Below, piece after piece: positions 51,736 to 61,820 of a DNA stretch of 64,000 nucleotides. Position 1 is the stretch's first letter, and every line of letters starts with the position of its first letter. The stretch is taken from positions 4,439,703-4,503,702 of the forward strand of contig NZ_CM011002.1 of NCBI RefSeq assembly GCF_000158095.2, read 5' to 3'. Both the position numbers and the translations under genes were made by a program. The notes under the pieces are model-generated. The model had not been told where the DNA came from and made no database searches. It saw only the letters and a list, made by a program, of their open reading frames with translations. Source of the DNA: Roseibium alexandrii DFL-11 (lineage in GTDB: Bacteria > Pseudomonadota > Alphaproteobacteria > Rhizobiales > Stappiaceae).

Positions 51736-52869
51736 TTACGGAGAGTTCAGGTACGATTCGTCCGATGGTGCCATCAAGGTCGCGGAATACTGCTCCGCCA
51801 GCTTTCTTGCAGCAGCAAGCGTCTCGTCGTCCAGGGTCCCGAAGATGCCGTCCAGTGTCGGGTCGGACACTCCAAGTGTCCGGGCAATGAGATGCCATCC
51901 GGCAGCCGCAGCATTGTCATGCTCGCGCCCGCGGCCATAGGCATAGACCCGGGCAAGCCGGTTCATGGCGACGGGGTTTCCAGCAGTTGCTGCGCGTTCA
52001 AACCAATCGGCAGCTTCGCTTTCATCGGGATCTACGCCGCGGCCCTGAAACCGGAGAATGCCGTAGTAGACTTGCGCAAAGGTATGACCTCTGCGGGCAG
52101 CGCGCCCCATCCAGAAGGCGCCTTTGCCAGGATCATTGAGACCGTCACCGGATTCAAGGTATGCCAAGGCGAGTGTGTATTGCGCTTCAGGGTCGTTGAG
52201 TTGAGCAGCTTCTTCGAGAAGTTCCCGTGCCTTTTCCTCATTGTAAGGCCGCCCTTCGCCCTCCTTGTAAAGGATCGCAAGATTATAGAGCGCGGATGGA
52301 TTGTCCGCTTCGGCAGCTTGTTCGAAGAGTTCGGCCGCCTTGGCCTTGTCCTGGGGTATGGCATCGCCGAGCAGATATAGTTGCGCGAGCTGAAGCGCAG
52401 ACCCATTGTCGCCTTGTGCCGCTGCAAGACCATACCAGTCTGCAGCTTTTGCCTTGTCCTGCTTGATACCAAGCCCTGCCTCGTGGAGAACACCCAACAA
52501 CGCTTGCGCGGATCGGTCGCCGTTCTCCGCGAGGGGCGTTGCCAGAGCCAAAGCGGTCAAATGCCAGCCCCGCTGGAAGGCGCTGTAGGCTGTGTTTGAG
52601 GAAGCCGTTTCCCCATCGGCCAGAGACGGGGGGCCAGAATCGATCAGGCTGGCAATGGTCTTGTCCCGTGTCGTGACATCGACAAGTGCAGGAAGTTTCG
52701 CAGTGCCTGGGGCTTCAACTGCCGAGATATCTGCCGCCGGTGTTTCCGCTTGTGCGGATGCGGCAGAAGGTAATCCAAACAAAGCGGCAGACACGAATGC
52801 TGCTGCTGTAGTTTGCCGAACCACGGGGGTGGTGATCAGTTTATCCATGGCCGGTTTGAGACCTCTCAT
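51736..52869 (-). CDS. Sel1-repeat (TPR-like) periplasmic protein
   Basis: About 377 residues. An N-terminal signal peptide (TTAAAFVSAALFGLPSAASA, cleavage near residue 41) is followed by a linker and at least five Sel1 repeats from about 115. Typical units are SAQALLGVLHEAGLGIKQD, ALYNLAILYKEGEGRPYNEE and AQVYYGILRFQGRGVDPDES. Sel1 proteins scaffold other proteins, often in exopolysaccharide or wall processes. The start at 52869 lies eight bases past the ThiE-like stop, suggesting co-transcription; ATG at 52848 is an alternative. Confidence 0.82.
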   Translation of the reverse strand: MRGLKPAMDKLITTPVVRQTTAAAFVSAALFGLPSAASAQAETPAADISAVEAPGTAKLPALVDVTTRDKTIASLIDSGPPSLADGETASSNTAYSAFQRGWHLTALALATPLAENGDRSAQALLGVLHEAGLGIKQDKAKAADWYGLAAAQGDNGSALQLAQLYLLGDAIPQDKAKAAELFEQAAEADNPSALYNLAILYKEGEGRPYNEEKARELLEEAAQLNDPEAQYTLALAYLESGDGLNDPGKGAFWMGRAARRGHTFAQVYYGILRFQGRGVDPDESEAADWFERAATAGNPVAMNRLARVYAYGRGREHDNAAAAGWHLIARTLGVSDPTLDGIFGTLDDETLAAARKLAEQYSATLMAPSDESYLNSP

Positions 52870-52876
52870 ACGGCTG

Positions 52877-53515
52877 TCAGTCAACCTCCGGGAACGGGTG
52901 CGCTTCAAGCACCGTGTTGGCATCTGAAATTGTTTTGGCGATGTCTTCAGAATGCCAGACAGCGTCCTTCAGGGCAACGAAGTCGGCGCCAGTGGCCGCC
53001 ACTTCGGCAAGTGTATCAAGTGTGTTGCCCGCCAAGGCGACACAGGGTGTCTCGAAAAGTTCCGCCCACCAATTGGCGCCTGACAGGGTCTTGTCGTGGG
53101 CGGTTTCTTTTTCCGTCAGATCCAGCTTGCCGAAGAACAGGTAGTCGACGCCGGTCTCTGCCAATTCCATGGCATCATGTTTCGTTTTGGTTCCACCTGT
53201 CCCGACGACCCGGTCTGGCTGGAAGCTCTCCACGGCGAGCTTTACGTCTTCAGGGGACTTGTCGACATGGACCCCATCGGCGCCAGAGCGGCCTGCAGCT
53301 TGTGTGTCACCATAGACCAGGGCGGCTGCGCTGCCGTCCTGGATGATCGGGACAAGAACATCTGCCGCAGCCTGAATGTCTTTTGTTGACGCATCCGGCA
53401 TGTAGATCATCACACACGCGATATCTCCGCCCGCGAAAGCTTGCTTCAGCTGATCTGCAAGCGTTGCGGTATCGAACGCAGGCGGTGTCACAAGGAAAAG
53501 GCGGGGTCGGTTCAC
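52877..53515 (-). CDS. ThiE/TenI-like protein, degenerate thiamine-phosphate synthase homologue
   Basis: 212 residues with the TIM-barrel layout of ThiE/TenI: MNRPRLFLVTPP at the N-terminus, GRSGADGVHVDKSPEDVKLA near 75-94 and ATGADFVALKDAVW near 180. The diphosphate and thiazole-binding residues of true ThiE, such as the GPVFPTxTK segment, are replaced by FFGKLDLTEKE. It may therefore bind a related phosphate ligand rather than make thiamine phosphate. It sits between fba and the Sel1 gene. No thi genes are nearby. Confidence 0.7.
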   Translation of the reverse strand: MNRPRLFLVTPPAFDTATLADQLKQAFAGGDIACVMIYMPDASTKDIQAAADVLVPIIQDGSAAALVYGDTQAAGRSGADGVHVDKSPEDVKLAVESFQPDRVVGTGGTKTKHDAMELAETGVDYLFFGKLDLTEKETAHDKTLSGANWWAELFETPCVALAGNTLDTLAEVAATGADFVALKDAVWHSEDIAKTISDANTVLEAHPFPEVD

Positions 53516-53583
53516 GAATGTCTGTCCTGATACATCTTGAATTTGGCAACGTATTGCCGCTGTTTCTTGTCCCTAAAGACGGC

Positions 53584-53610
53584 GAAAGAGGGACGCAAGG
53601 CCCCTCTTTC
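53584..53610 (-). terminator. Terminator-like hairpin after fba
   Basis: GAAAGAGGG/CCCTCTTTC 9-bp stem (53584-53610) between fba and the ThiE-like gene. The minus-strand tail GCCGTCTTT is weakly U-rich; the plus strand continues with AAGTTTTTG. Confidence 0.5.
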
Positions 53611-53650
53611 AAGTTTTTGATCTGACCATCGTGTCAGATGCTGCCAATAC

Positions 53651-54718
53651 TCAGGCGATCTTCGGATCCAAGCTACCATTTTGGTAGCGGGCAGCCATGT
53701 CGGACAGCGTGACGATTTTCTTGATCTTGGACGCTTGGCCTGCGGTGTTGAACGCTTCCAGACGGGCCACGCAAAGCTTTTGCATCGCTTCGCGTGCTGG
53801 CTTCAGGTATTTGCGCGGATCGAATTCGCCAGGGTTATCCTGCAAGATCTTGCGGATTTGACCTGTGATGGCCATGCGGTTGTCGGTGTCGATGTTGACC
53901 TTGCGCACGCCGTTTTTGATCCCACGCTGGATTTCTTCGACCGGCACTCCCCAGGTTTGCGGCATTTCTCCACCATACTGGTTGATAATGTCCTGAAGAT
54001 CTTGTGGCACCGAAGAGGACCCGTGCATCACAAGATGTGTATCCGGCAGGCGGCGGTGGATCTCTTCGATTACGTGCATTGCAAGGATGTCACCGTCTGG
54101 CTTGCGGGTGAATTTGTAGGCGCCGTGGCTTGTGCCCATGGCAATTGCCAGCGCGTCGACCTTGGTTTCCTTGACGAATTTTACCGCTTCATCCGGATCG
54201 GTCAGGAGCTGATCTTCTGTCAGCTTGCCTTCAGCACCGTGACCGTCTTCCTTGTCGCCCATTCCGGTTTCAAGGGAACCTAGAACACCCAATTCACCCT
54301 CGACCGAGATGCCGCCGAGATGCGCCATGTCGGTCACGGTTTTTGTGACGCCGACGTTGTAATCCCAGGACGCAGGAGTTTTGCCGTCCGCTTCCAAAGA
54401 GCCGTCCATCATGACGGATGTAAAGCCAGCCTGAATGGCTGTCATGCAGGTCTGAGCCGCATTGCCGTGGTCCAGGTGAACACAGACCGGGATGTGCGGG
54501 TAGATTTCGACAACCGCATCCATCATGTGCTTGAGCATAACATCATGTGCGTAGGCCCGTGCTCCGCGGGAGGCCTGAATGATCACTGGCGAATCGGTCT
54601 GGTCGGCTGCCGCCATGATGGCCAGCGCCTGTTCCATGTTGTTGATGTTGAATGCCGGCACGCCGTAATCGTTTTCGGCAGCGTGATCAAGCAGCTGGCG
54701 GAGTGTAATGCGGGCCAT
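53651..54718 (-). CDS. fba: Fructose-bisphosphate aldolase, class II (CbbA type)
   Basis: 355 residues. Zinc enzyme splitting fructose-1,6-bisphosphate, and acting also on sedoheptulose bisphosphate in Calvin-type relatives. Metal residues are in VCVHLDHGN near 78-86 (His), VEGELGVLG near 139 (Glu), MGTSHGAYK near 194 and VMHGSSSVP near 232 (His). [14 protein letters not shown] near 274 is the substrate loop. This is the longer CbbA/FbaB-II form used in alphaproteobacteria, adjacent to pgk, gap and tkt. Confidence 0.96.
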   Translation of the reverse strand: MARITLRQLLDHAAENDYGVPAFNINNMEQALAIMAAADQTDSPVIIQASRGARAYAHDVMLKHMMDAVVEIYPHIPVCVHLDHGNAAQTCMTAIQAGFTSVMMDGSLEADGKTPASWDYNVGVTKTVTDMAHLGGISVEGELGVLGSLETGMGDKEDGHGAEGKLTEDQLLTDPDEAVKFVKETKVDALAIAMGTSHGAYKFTRKPDGDILAMHVIEEIHRRLPDTHLVMHGSSSVPQDLQDIINQYGGEMPQTWGVPVEEIQRGIKNGVRKVNIDTDNRMAITGQIRKILQDNPGEFDPRKYLKPAREAMQKLCVARLEAFNTAGQASKIKKIVTLSDMAARYQNGSLDPKIA

Positions 54719-54934
54719 CTATGTCTCCCAGAAGCCGGTATCGCAGCATCCACATTAGGGTTGTATTACGATCCGGGTGTTGCGGTGCGTCAATCTCCGG
54801 TGGTTCTATCAAGAATCCGGCAGAGGAAAAGGGGCGAGAGGTTTCTTAAATCAATTTAATTTCAAGGCGATGCCGGTTTCTACCCGGTTGTGATTAATTT
54901 GACCTATGAATTAAATCATGCATTTTTCGAGGCT

Positions 54935-55315
54935 TCAGCCGCCAGCCTTGATCAGTGAGCTCACATCGATGATGGTTCCTGCTGGATCGCGCAAGATCAT
55001 CCGTCGCTGTCCATAGGGCATGTCGCGCGGTGCTTCTATGATGTTTGCACCCAACTCCGATGCTCTGTCGTGAACCGCATCGCAATCGTCAACGACAAAC
55101 GTCAAGATGATGCCTGCGGGTTGATGCCGGGCGGCCTCAGGCACAATCTCATGACTTGTGAGAAGTATACCAAGCTCCAAGCCCGTTCGATCAGGGGCCT
55201 CCAGGTTTACAAACCAGTCAGAAGAGAACTTCACCGTGTAACCCAGGAGCTTCTGATAAAAGGCCGCGGTGACCGCGACCTCTTCAGTCAGAATGTTTGT
55301 AAAAGCGCGCTGCAT
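54935..55315 (-). CDS. VOC family protein (glyoxalase/bleomycin-resistance fold)
   Basis: 126 residues with two beta-alpha-beta-beta-beta modules. Segments such as TAAFYQKLLGYTVKFSSDWF near 16-35, GIILTFVVDDCDAVHDRASE near 66-85 and RRMILRDPAGTIIDV near 106-120 are typical of the vicinal oxygen chelate superfamily. Metal ligands are not fully evident, so catalysis is uncertain. It lies between fba and pgk in the same direction, 24 bases after pgk. Confidence 0.8.
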   Translation of the reverse strand: MQRAFTNILTEEVAVTAAFYQKLLGYTVKFSSDWFVNLEAPDRTGLELGILLTSHEIVPEAARHQPAGIILTFVVDDCDAVHDRASELGANIIEAPRDMPYGQRRMILRDPAGTIIDVSSLIKAGG

Positions 55316-55339
55316 TTCAATCTCCCGAAGCGCTGTTGA

Positions 55340-56533
55340 TCAGCTTTCCAAAGCCTTTACGCCCGGCAGTTCCTTTCCTTCAAGCCATTCAAGGAATGCG
55401 CCGCCTGCGGTCGATACATAGGAGAAATCGCTTGCAGCTCCTGCATGATTGAGTGCTGCCACCGTGTCACCGCCACCGGCAACAGAGTTCAGTTTGCCGG
55501 ATTTGGTGTTCTCGGCAGCGTGCTTGGCAGCCGCCACAGTCGCAATATCAAACGGGGCGATTTCAAAGGCACCGAGGGGCCCATTCCAGACCAGGGTCTT
55601 GGCAGCGTCGATTTTCGACTTCACCACCTCAACGGACGCTGCGCCAACATCCAGGATCATGCCATCCTCAGGTATAGCGTCCACCGACACGGTTTCGTTG
55701 TCAGCGCCTGCCTTGAACTCCTTGGCGACAACGGCATCGACCGGCAGCACGATTTCGCAGCCAGCGGTTTCCGCAGCAGCCATGATCTTCTTTGCCGTGT
55801 CCGCGAGGTCATGTTCGCACAGCGACTTGCCGACATTGACGCCTTTGGCGGCCAGGAAAGTGTTGGCCATGCCACCGCCAATCACCAGCATGTTCACTTT
55901 GGCAACGAGGTTCTCCAGAAGGTCGATCTTGGACGAGACCTTAGCGCCGCCCACAACAGCCAAAACAGGGCGAACCGGTTCACCAAGCGCGGAGCCGAGT
56001 GCTTCTAGCTCTGCCTGCATCGTCCGGCCTGCATATGCTGGCAGAAGTTGGGCGATGCCTTCCGTCGAACCATGCGCCCGGTGGGCTGCGGAAAACGCGT
56101 CATTTACATAAACGTCGCCGTTGGCGGCGAGCGCTTTTGCAAACTCCGGATCGTTCTTTTCTTCGCCTTTGTGGAAACGGGTGTTTTCCATCAGAAGGAC
56201 CTGGCCGCTTTGCATGACCGCAACGGCGCCGGCCGCTGAGGGGCCCATGCAGTCTTCCGCAAAGCCAACGGTCTTGCCAAGCAAGTCGGAAACGGCTCGC
56301 GCAACTGCTGCAAGGGACATTTCCTTCACCTTTTCTCCTTTTGGGCGGCCAAAGTGTGCAAGCAGAATGACCTTGGCGCCTTTTTCGGAGAGTTCCTTGA
56401 TCGTTGGCAGAACCCGTTCGATACGGGTTGTGTCGGTGACTTTGTAATTGTCCATCGGAACGTTGAGGTCAACGCGTACGAGGACACGTTTGCCTGCAAG
56501 ATCGGTGATGTCGTCGATTGTCTTGAAAGTCAT
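55340..56533 (-). CDS. pgk: Phosphoglycerate kinase
   Basis: 397 residues. Transfers phosphate from 1,3-bisphosphoglycerate to ADP. The signature [14 protein letters not shown] near 18-31, HFGRPKGEK near 60, [13 protein letters not shown] near 113 and [17 protein letters not shown] near 192 are plain, as is [10 protein letters not shown] near 365 at the nucleotide site. The ATG at 56533 is preferred over an in-frame GTG three codons upstream. Confidence 0.97.
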   Translation of the reverse strand: MTFKTIDDITDLAGKRVLVRVDLNVPMDNYKVTDTTRIERVLPTIKELSEKGAKVILLAHFGRPKGEKVKEMSLAAVARAVSDLLGKTVGFAEDCMGPSAAGAVAVMQSGQVLLMENTRFHKGEEKNDPEFAKALAANGDVYVNDAFSAAHRAHGSTEGIAQLLPAYAGRTMQAELEALGSALGEPVRPVLAVVGGAKVSSKIDLLENLVAKVNMLVIGGGMANTFLAAKGVNVGKSLCEHDLADTAKKIMAAAETAGCEIVLPVDAVVAKEFKAGADNETVSVDAIPEDGMILDVGAASVEVVKSKIDAAKTLVWNGPLGAFEIAPFDIATVAAAKHAAENTKSGKLNSVAGGGDTVAALNHAGAASDFSYVSTAGGAFLEWLEGKELPGVKALES

Positions 56534-56549
56534 GAGATCCACCTAGTTG

Positions 56550-57173
56550 TCAGGGGCGGGTTGAACTGGTTGTAACAGCGATGCCGATCCCGAAAAGGGT
56601 CAAGAGAACGCCGAAGGACCGTTCCATCCAGAGTTTTGCGCGGATGAATTGCTGGCGCACTGGCGGCAGCGTGAAGAAGAAGGTGACAAGCACGAACCAA
56701 AGGAATACGCCGCTGGCCATGATCACACCGTAGCTGACCTTGGTCCAAAGCGCTGTTTCCGGGGAGGTGACCTGCAGAAAGACGCTGAGAGCGAACATTG
56801 TCGCCTTGGGATTTGTCACGTTGGTGAAGAAACCCCAGCGCAGGGCCTTGAGCGGCGGCATACCGGCAAGTGCGCTGTCTGCGGGCATTTCCCTTGAAGC
56901 TGTCCGGTACATGGTGACGCCTAGAAACACCAGATAGGCTGCGCCGATGAGCTTGAGTGCGTTAAAGAGAAAAATGGACTGCGAGACGATCAGGCCGATC
57001 CCGGCAAGAGCGTAAGTAACGTGAACGCCCAAGGCGAGGGCGATGCCAAGTGCGGTCATGATACCGGCCAAACGACCGCCGATGAGCGCGTTGCGAAGGA
57101 CAACGGCGAAATCGGGGCCAGGAACGATGGCAACAACAATCGTTAGTGAAATTACAGTGAAAAGCTCGAGCAA
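56550..57173 (-). CDS. LysE-family amino-acid exporter
   Basis: About 207 residues, six hydrophobic segments. The family motif IVPGPDFAVVLRNALIGGR lies near 17-35, followed by LKLIGAAYLVFLGVTMY near 68. No ATG suits the start. TTG at 57173, with GGGGG five bases upstream, is preferred. An earlier TTG at 57203 lies inside the gap terminator region. The gene sits between gap and pgk, 16 bases before pgk. Substrate not deducible. Confidence 0.82.
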   Translation of the reverse strand: MLELFTVISLTIVVAIVPGPDFAVVLRNALIGGRLAGIMTALGIALALGVHVTYALAGIGLIVSQSIFLFNALKLIGAAYLVFLGVTMYRTASREMPADSALAGMPPLKALRWGFFTNVTNPKATMFALSVFLQVTSPETALWTKVSYGVIMASGVFLWFVLVTFFFTLPPVRQQFIRAKLWMERSFGVLLTLFGIGIAVTTSSTRP

Positions 57174-57205
57174 GCGTGCCCCCAGGTTGGATGTTTTAAG
57201 CAAAC

Positions 57206-57235
57206 AAAAAGCGGATGCAGGAGACCTGCATCCGC
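57206..57235 (-). terminator. Terminator of gap
   Basis: Perfect 11-bp stem GCGGATGCAGG/CCTGCATCCGC with a three-base loop (57211-57235), followed on the minus strand by TTTTTGTTT. It separates gap from lysE-pgk. Confidence 0.92.
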
Positions 57236-57275
57236 CTATATGTCATAGCAGATGGCTGTCCATCCAGACCATGTA

Positions 57276-58286
57276 TTAGATCAGTTTTGCCATCGCAATG
57301 GCTGTGTCTGCCATCCGGTTGGAGAAGCCCCACTCGTTGTCATACCAGGACAGCACCGACACCATCGTACCGTCCATGACCTTGGTCTGATCCATATGGT
57401 AGATTGAGGAGTGCGGATCGTGGTTGAAGTCGACGGAGACGTTCTTGTCTTCGGTGTAGCCGAGAACGCCTTTGAGCGCGCCGCCAGCTGCCGCTTTGAC
57501 AGCAGCATTGATTTCTTCAACCGTGGTTTCGCGCTTGGCGATGAACTTGAGGTCAACCACTGAGACATTCGGGGTCGGAACGCGCATTGCGAAGCCGTCC
57601 AGCTTGCCGTTCAGTTCCGGCAGGACAAGGCCTACAGCTTTGGCCGCACCGGTTGAGGTCGGGATCATGGACATGGCCGCTGCACGGGCGCGATAAAGAT
57701 CCTTGTGCATCGTATCCAGGGTCGGCTGGTCGCCGGTGTAGGAGTGAATTGTCGTCATCATGCCTTTTTCGATGCCGACGGAATCGTGCAGAACCTTGGC
57801 GACCGGTGCCAGACAGTTGGTGGTGCAGGATGCGTTGGAAACGACAAGGTCTTCAGCCGTCAGGGTGTCATGGTTGACTCCGTAAACGATCGTCTTGTCG
57901 GCACCAGACGCTGGTGCAGAGACGAGGACGCGCTTTGCGCCGGCATCGAGGTGTGCGGCTGCTTTGTCCTTCGAATTGAAAATGCCTGTGCATTCCATGG
58001 CGATGTCGACACCCAGTTCTCCCCAAGGCAGTTCTTTCGGGTCGCGGATCGCGGTTACCCTGATCGGTTTACCGCCGTCGATGGAAATCGTGTCACCGTC
58101 AACTGTGACCGTTGCCGGAAATTTACCGTGGACGGAATCATAGCGCAGCAGGTGAGCGTTCGTCTCGACCGGGCCGAGATCGTTGATGCCGACGACCTCA
58201 ATATCAGTGCGGCCAGATTCGACAATGGCACGCAGAATGTTGCGGCCGATACGGCCAAAGCCGTTGATTGCTACCTTGGTTACCAT
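57276..58286 (-). CDS. gap: Glyceraldehyde-3-phosphate dehydrogenase
   Basis: 336 residues. NAD-dependent oxidation and phosphorylation of glyceraldehyde-3-phosphate. The Rossmann start [28 protein letters not shown] near 32-46 and the catalytic Cys in [12 protein letters not shown] near 150-161 define it. The paired His and [12 protein letters not shown] near the end complete the site. GGGAG seven bases before the ATG fixes the start; an in-frame ATG five codons upstream is less likely. Confidence 0.97.
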   Translation of the reverse strand: MVTKVAINGFGRIGRNILRAIVESGRTDIEVVGINDLGPVETNAHLLRYDSVHGKFPATVTVDGDTISIDGGKPIRVTAIRDPKELPWGELGVDIAMECTGIFNSKDKAAAHLDAGAKRVLVSAPASGADKTIVYGVNHDTLTAEDLVVSNASCTTNCLAPVAKVLHDSVGIEKGMMTTIHSYTGDQPTLDTMHKDLYRARAAAMSMIPTSTGAAKAVGLVLPELNGKLDGFAMRVPTPNVSVVDLKFIAKRETTVEEINAAVKAAAGGALKGVLGYTEDKNVSVDFNHDPHSSIYHMDQTKVMDGTMVSVLSWYDNEWGFSNRMADTAIAMAKLI

Positions 58287-58374
58287 AGTTTTCTCCCGCA
58301 TTTGGAGCCAGCTTAGGCCCTGCGCCTATTCAAAGGCTACTATATCTAATCGATTTAAAGGCAAAATGAACGCC

Positions 58375-58416
58375 AAAAAAATCCCGGCAGCGTGCTGAGA
58401 CGCCGCGCTGCCGGGA
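58375..58416 (-). terminator. Terminator of tkt
   Basis: TCCCGGCAGCG (58382-58392) pairs with CGCTGCCGGGA (58406-58416), 11 bp, followed on the minus strand by seven T. Located ten bases past the tkt stop. Confidence 0.92.
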
Positions 58417-58425
58417 AACGTTACA

Positions 58426-60414
58426 TCAAGCGTTGAGATTTTCCTTGGCTGCAGCAACAACAGCATCCTTCGTGATGCCGAAGTGCTCGTACAGTTCCTT
58501 GTAAGGTGCACTGGCACCAAAGCCGGTCATGCCGATGAACAGACCGTCATTGCCAATAAACCGGTCCCACCCCATGCGGATGCCGGCTTCGACGGCGACC
58601 TTGACCGGGCTGGAGCCAATGACGGCCTCCTTGTAATCTGCAGACTGTGCTTCGAAGAGTTCAAAGCTCGGCACGGAAACAACGCGAGCGGCAATGCCTG
58701 AGCCCATCAGTTCCTTGTGCGCGTCAACGGCGATCTCCACCTCAGAACCCGAGGCAAAGATCGTAACGGCTGCGTCATCTTCGCTGTCGATCAGAACATA
58801 CGCGCCGTTTGCGCTCAGGTTCTTCTCTTCAAAAGTCTTACGCTGGGACGGCAGGTTTTGACGTGTCAGGGCAAGAACGGACGGTCCATCCTTGTTCTCC
58901 AGCGACAATTGCCAGCATTCCAGCGTCTCGGTGATATCAGCCGGACGGAAGAACGTCAGGTTCGGGATCGCCCGAAGCGCGGCAAAATGTTCAACCGGCT
59001 GGTGGGTCGGGCCGTCTTCACCCAGACCGATGGAATCGTGCGTCATGACGTGAATAACGCGCTGGTTCATCAGGGCTGCGAGGCGGATCGATGGACGGCA
59101 GTAGTCGGAGAAAATCAGGAACCCGCCGGAATAGGGGATCAGGCCGCCATGCAGGGCCATGCCGTTCATCGCGGCTGCCATGCCGTGTTCGCGAATGCCG
59201 TAGTGGATGTAGCGGCCTGAGAAGTCATCCGGGGTGACAGGGTTGGTTTGAGCCGTTTTGGTGTTGTTGGACCCCGTCAGATCGGCAGATCCACCGATCG
59301 TTTCCGGGATGACACCGTTGATGACACCAAGGACAGCCTCGGACGCTTTGCGCGTTGCCATGGTCGGTTGTTCTTCGGCAAGCTTCTTCTTGTAGTCGAG
59401 TACAGCCTGCTCAAACCCTGCCGGAAGATCACCGCGGTTGCGGCGTTCAAATTCAGCGCGGGTTTCGGTGTCCGCATCGTTAAAGCGCTTCTGCCAATCC
59501 TTGTGAGCGTGGGCTGAACGAAGGCCGGCAATGCGCCAGGCGTCCAGAATGTCGCTTGGAACCTCAAATGGCTCATGCGGCCAGTTCAGTGTCTCGCGGG
59601 TGCCTGCGATTTCCTCAGCGCCGAGGGGAGCGCCATGAACCTTGGCCGTACCGGCCTTTGTCGGGGCGCCGAAGCCGATGGTTGTTTTTGCTGCGATCAG
59701 TGTTGGTTTGTCGCTGGCCTGTGCCTGCCGGATTGCAGCTGCGATGCCATCAGGGTCGTGCCCGTCGACATTCAGCGTGTTCCATCCGGAAGCAGCAAAA
59801 CGGGCGACCTGATCGGTGGAGTCTGTGATGCTGACAGCGCCGTCGATCGAGATGCCGTTGTCGTCCCAGATCACAATCAGTTTGTTCAGTTTCAAGTGAC
59901 CTGCGAGCGACAGGGCTTCCTGACTGATACCTTCCATCAGGCAGCCGTCGCCGGCCAGCACGTAAGTATAGTGATTGACGAGATCCTTGCCGAAACGCTC
60001 TTCTTGCAGGCGTTCCGCGATCGCCATACCGACGGCATTGCCGAGGCCCTGACCCAGCGGGCCTGTGGTCGTTTCGATACCCGCACCATGACCAAATTCC
60101 GGGTGACCAGCGGTCTTTGCGCCCAGCTGACGGAAGTTTTTCAATTCTTCGAGCGGGAAGTCTTCATAGCCGAGCAGATACAAAAGGCTGTAAAGCAGCA
60201 TGGATCCGTGACCCGCCGACAGAACAAACCGGTCGCGGTCAGCCCAGCTCGGCGCGGTCGGGTCAAACTTCAAAAATTCTGTAAAAAGGACAGTGGCGAT
60301 ATCGGCCGCGCCCATTGGCAATCCAGGGTGTCCGGATTTGGCCTGTTCCACGGCATCAATGGCAAGAAAGCGGATTGCATTCGCCATGCGCTGGTGTTTT
60401 TCAAGATCGCTCAT
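58426..60414 (-). CDS. tkt: Transketolase
   Basis: 662 residues. Thiamine-diphosphate enzyme of the pentose phosphate and Calvin cycles. The TPP/Mg motif is [20 protein letters not shown] near 151-170. [14 protein letters not shown] near 27, [18 protein letters not shown] near 462-479 and the C-terminal domain with [13 protein letters not shown] complete the three-domain layout. First gene of the minus-strand sugar-phosphate block, with an independent terminator before gap. Confidence 0.97.
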   Translation of the reverse strand: MSDLEKHQRMANAIRFLAIDAVEQAKSGHPGLPMGAADIATVLFTEFLKFDPTAPSWADRDRFVLSAGHGSMLLYSLLYLLGYEDFPLEELKNFRQLGAKTAGHPEFGHGAGIETTTGPLGQGLGNAVGMAIAERLQEERFGKDLVNHYTYVLAGDGCLMEGISQEALSLAGHLKLNKLIVIWDDNGISIDGAVSITDSTDQVARFAASGWNTLNVDGHDPDGIAAAIRQAQASDKPTLIAAKTTIGFGAPTKAGTAKVHGAPLGAEEIAGTRETLNWPHEPFEVPSDILDAWRIAGLRSAHAHKDWQKRFNDADTETRAEFERRNRGDLPAGFEQAVLDYKKKLAEEQPTMATRKASEAVLGVINGVIPETIGGSADLTGSNNTKTAQTNPVTPDDFSGRYIHYGIREHGMAAAMNGMALHGGLIPYSGGFLIFSDYCRPSIRLAALMNQRVIHVMTHDSIGLGEDGPTHQPVEHFAALRAIPNLTFFRPADITETLECWQLSLENKDGPSVLALTRQNLPSQRKTFEEKNLSANGAYVLIDSEDDAAVTIFASGSEVEIAVDAHKELMGSGIAARVVSVPSFELFEAQSADYKEAVIGSSPVKVAVEAGIRMGWDRFIGNDGLFIGMTGFGASAPYKELYEHFGITKDAVVAAAKENLNA

Positions 60415-60840
60415 CTGTGTCCCGTCGCTTGCGTTGGAGCCCCTGCCGCCAGCGTGGACCGTCCGGCGTGGAGGTGTAAGGTGCGTTGTTTCTTTAAAGG
60501 CAACTGTTGTCAGTTCCGATCAGGCGCCAGACAAATATCAGGAACGGTCAGCGAGTCAATAAAGCCCTGAATAGGGAAAGAGGGAATAAATTCCGCATTT
60601 GGGGGTTATCGAATTGAGGAAACTAACAATGGTGCCATTGACGGGAAGAATACGGTGCACCTAATCTCAGCTGCCGGAGCCGGATTTGCCTTTTTTGATT
60701 TATCAGGTTGCCAGGAAAAGCGCGAAACCCGCTGGTTGTTTGCGGACGCTGCTTTTTTCATGCGAAAAAGCTACGCTGAGGGTATGGCATAACACAAAGC
60801 GGCAAAAGCTGCTCCAAGAGGGATTGAGGTGACGCTTTAT
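60415..60840. other. 426-bp divergent region between tkt and DUF4164
   Basis: No gene recognised. It must hold the promoters of tkt and the DUF4164-zapA unit. Two perfect inverted repeats stand out: GGAAT-AA-ATTCC (60583-60594) and CAATGG-TG-CCATTG (60627-60640). Their centres are 45 bases apart. Confidence 0.5.
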
Positions 60841-61137
60841 ATGGCGGAAGTCGATGTCATGGAAAAGACGAGCCTGTCCGATGCCGTAAAGCGCCTTGAA
60901 ACCGCCCTCGGCCAGTTAGAGACTGCCGTCCAGCGCCGTTTGGATGCAGACCGTTCTCTCAATTCCCTTCAGGACGATCTGCAGCGTATGGGGGAGGACA
61001 GGTCTCAGTTGGCTGCCTCTTTGGACGAAAGCGAAGCACGCGCGTCCCGGCTTGAAGAAGCCAACAAAGATGTTTCCCGTCGGCTGGTAACCGCCATGGA
61101 AACGATCCGCAGCGTTTTGGATACCCACGGAGGCTGA
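60841..61137 (+). CDS. DUF4164 coiled-coil protein
   Basis: 98 residues, nearly all helix with heptad pattern (VKRLETALGQLETAVQRRL, ASLDESEARASRLEEANKDV). Family members precede zapA in this order and may act in division, but no function is shown. The ATG at 60841, with AGGTGA eight bases upstream, is preferred to a GTG at 60829. The stop region contains the zapA ribosome site. Confidence 0.85.
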   Translation: MAEVDVMEKTSLSDAVKRLETALGQLETAVQRRLDADRSLNSLQDDLQRMGEDRSQLAASLDESEARASRLEEANKDVSRRLVTAMETIRSVLDTHGG

Positions 61138-61143
61138 TGCGGT

Positions 61144-61521
61144 TTGGCTCAGATTAGCGTAACCATCAATGGCAAGTCCTTCCGGATGGCGTGTGATGAT
61201 GGCGAAGAGCAGCGCCTCGAAGGATTGGCTGCGCGGTTCGATGGCTGGATTGGCGAGCTCAAATCCGCCTTCGGTGAGATCGGTGATCAGCGCCTGACTG
61301 TGATGGCCGGCATCATGGCAACCGATCAGTTGTCGGAACTGGAACGTAAAGTCACACGGCTGGAACAGGAGTTGGCGGTCGCCAAAGATCAGCAAGTGGC
61401 TGCCCTTAATAATATGAGCCAGAATGAACAGGATCTTTCGAGAGCCGTAAACACCGCTGCGGCGCGCATTGAAAGCCTTGCGGACGGACTTACGAAGAGC
61501 CTGCGCACGGCCAACGACTGA
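61144..61521 (+). CDS. zapA: Cell division protein ZapA
   Basis: 125 residues. ZapA bundles FtsZ filaments at the Z-ring. The N-terminal fold reads QISVTINGKSFRMACDDGEE at 3-22, then RLEGLAARFDGWIGELK, and a long C-terminal coiled coil. No ATG exists in frame. TTG at 61144 is the start, with GGAGG ten bases upstream, placed inside the end of the DUF4164 gene, so translation is coupled. Confidence 0.9.
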   Translation: MAQISVTINGKSFRMACDDGEEQRLEGLAARFDGWIGELKSAFGEIGDQRLTVMAGIMATDQLSELERKVTRLEQELAVAKDQQVAALNNMSQNEQDLSRAVNTAAARIESLADGLTKSLRTAND

Positions 61522-61611
61522 GCGGCCAAATCCGCGCTTCTCAAGACTTCGTTTGCGATCAACGCGGCGCCGCACTGGTAATTGCGCAGGCTTGCCTCTA
61601 TATGCGGTAAT

Positions 61612-61763
61612 CGTGGCTGCCCGATTTGTCAGGACACTTATCCCCGGGGCCTTACGCATTCCTTAGGGAGCTGTCCCTGCTTTGGGCCGTGGTCCGTTGC
61701 ATACGGCGCCCACCTACTTTGTAGGTTCTCCGGGATTGCACATCCAACGGTCGGGTGGCTACG
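61612..61763 (+). ncRNA. ssrS: 6S RNA, regulator of sigma-70 RNA polymerase
   Basis: The sequence between zapA and fau has the alphaproteobacterial 6S layout. A long closing stem pairs CGTGGCTGCCCGA (61612-61624) with TCGGGTGGCTACG (61751-61763), 13 bp with several G-U pairs. Inside lie the CCTTAGGGAGCTGTCCC arm and the conserved CACCTACTTTGTAGGTTC segment. The zapA-ssrS-fau order is widespread. A TATAT -10 element lies near 61599-61603. Ends are judged from the stem and may shift a few bases. Confidence 0.88.
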
Positions 61764-61820
61764 CAGCTTGAACAAGTCTCGTTTAAGCCGGGCCGGTCAA
61801 AACAGATGATATGAGCGCCC

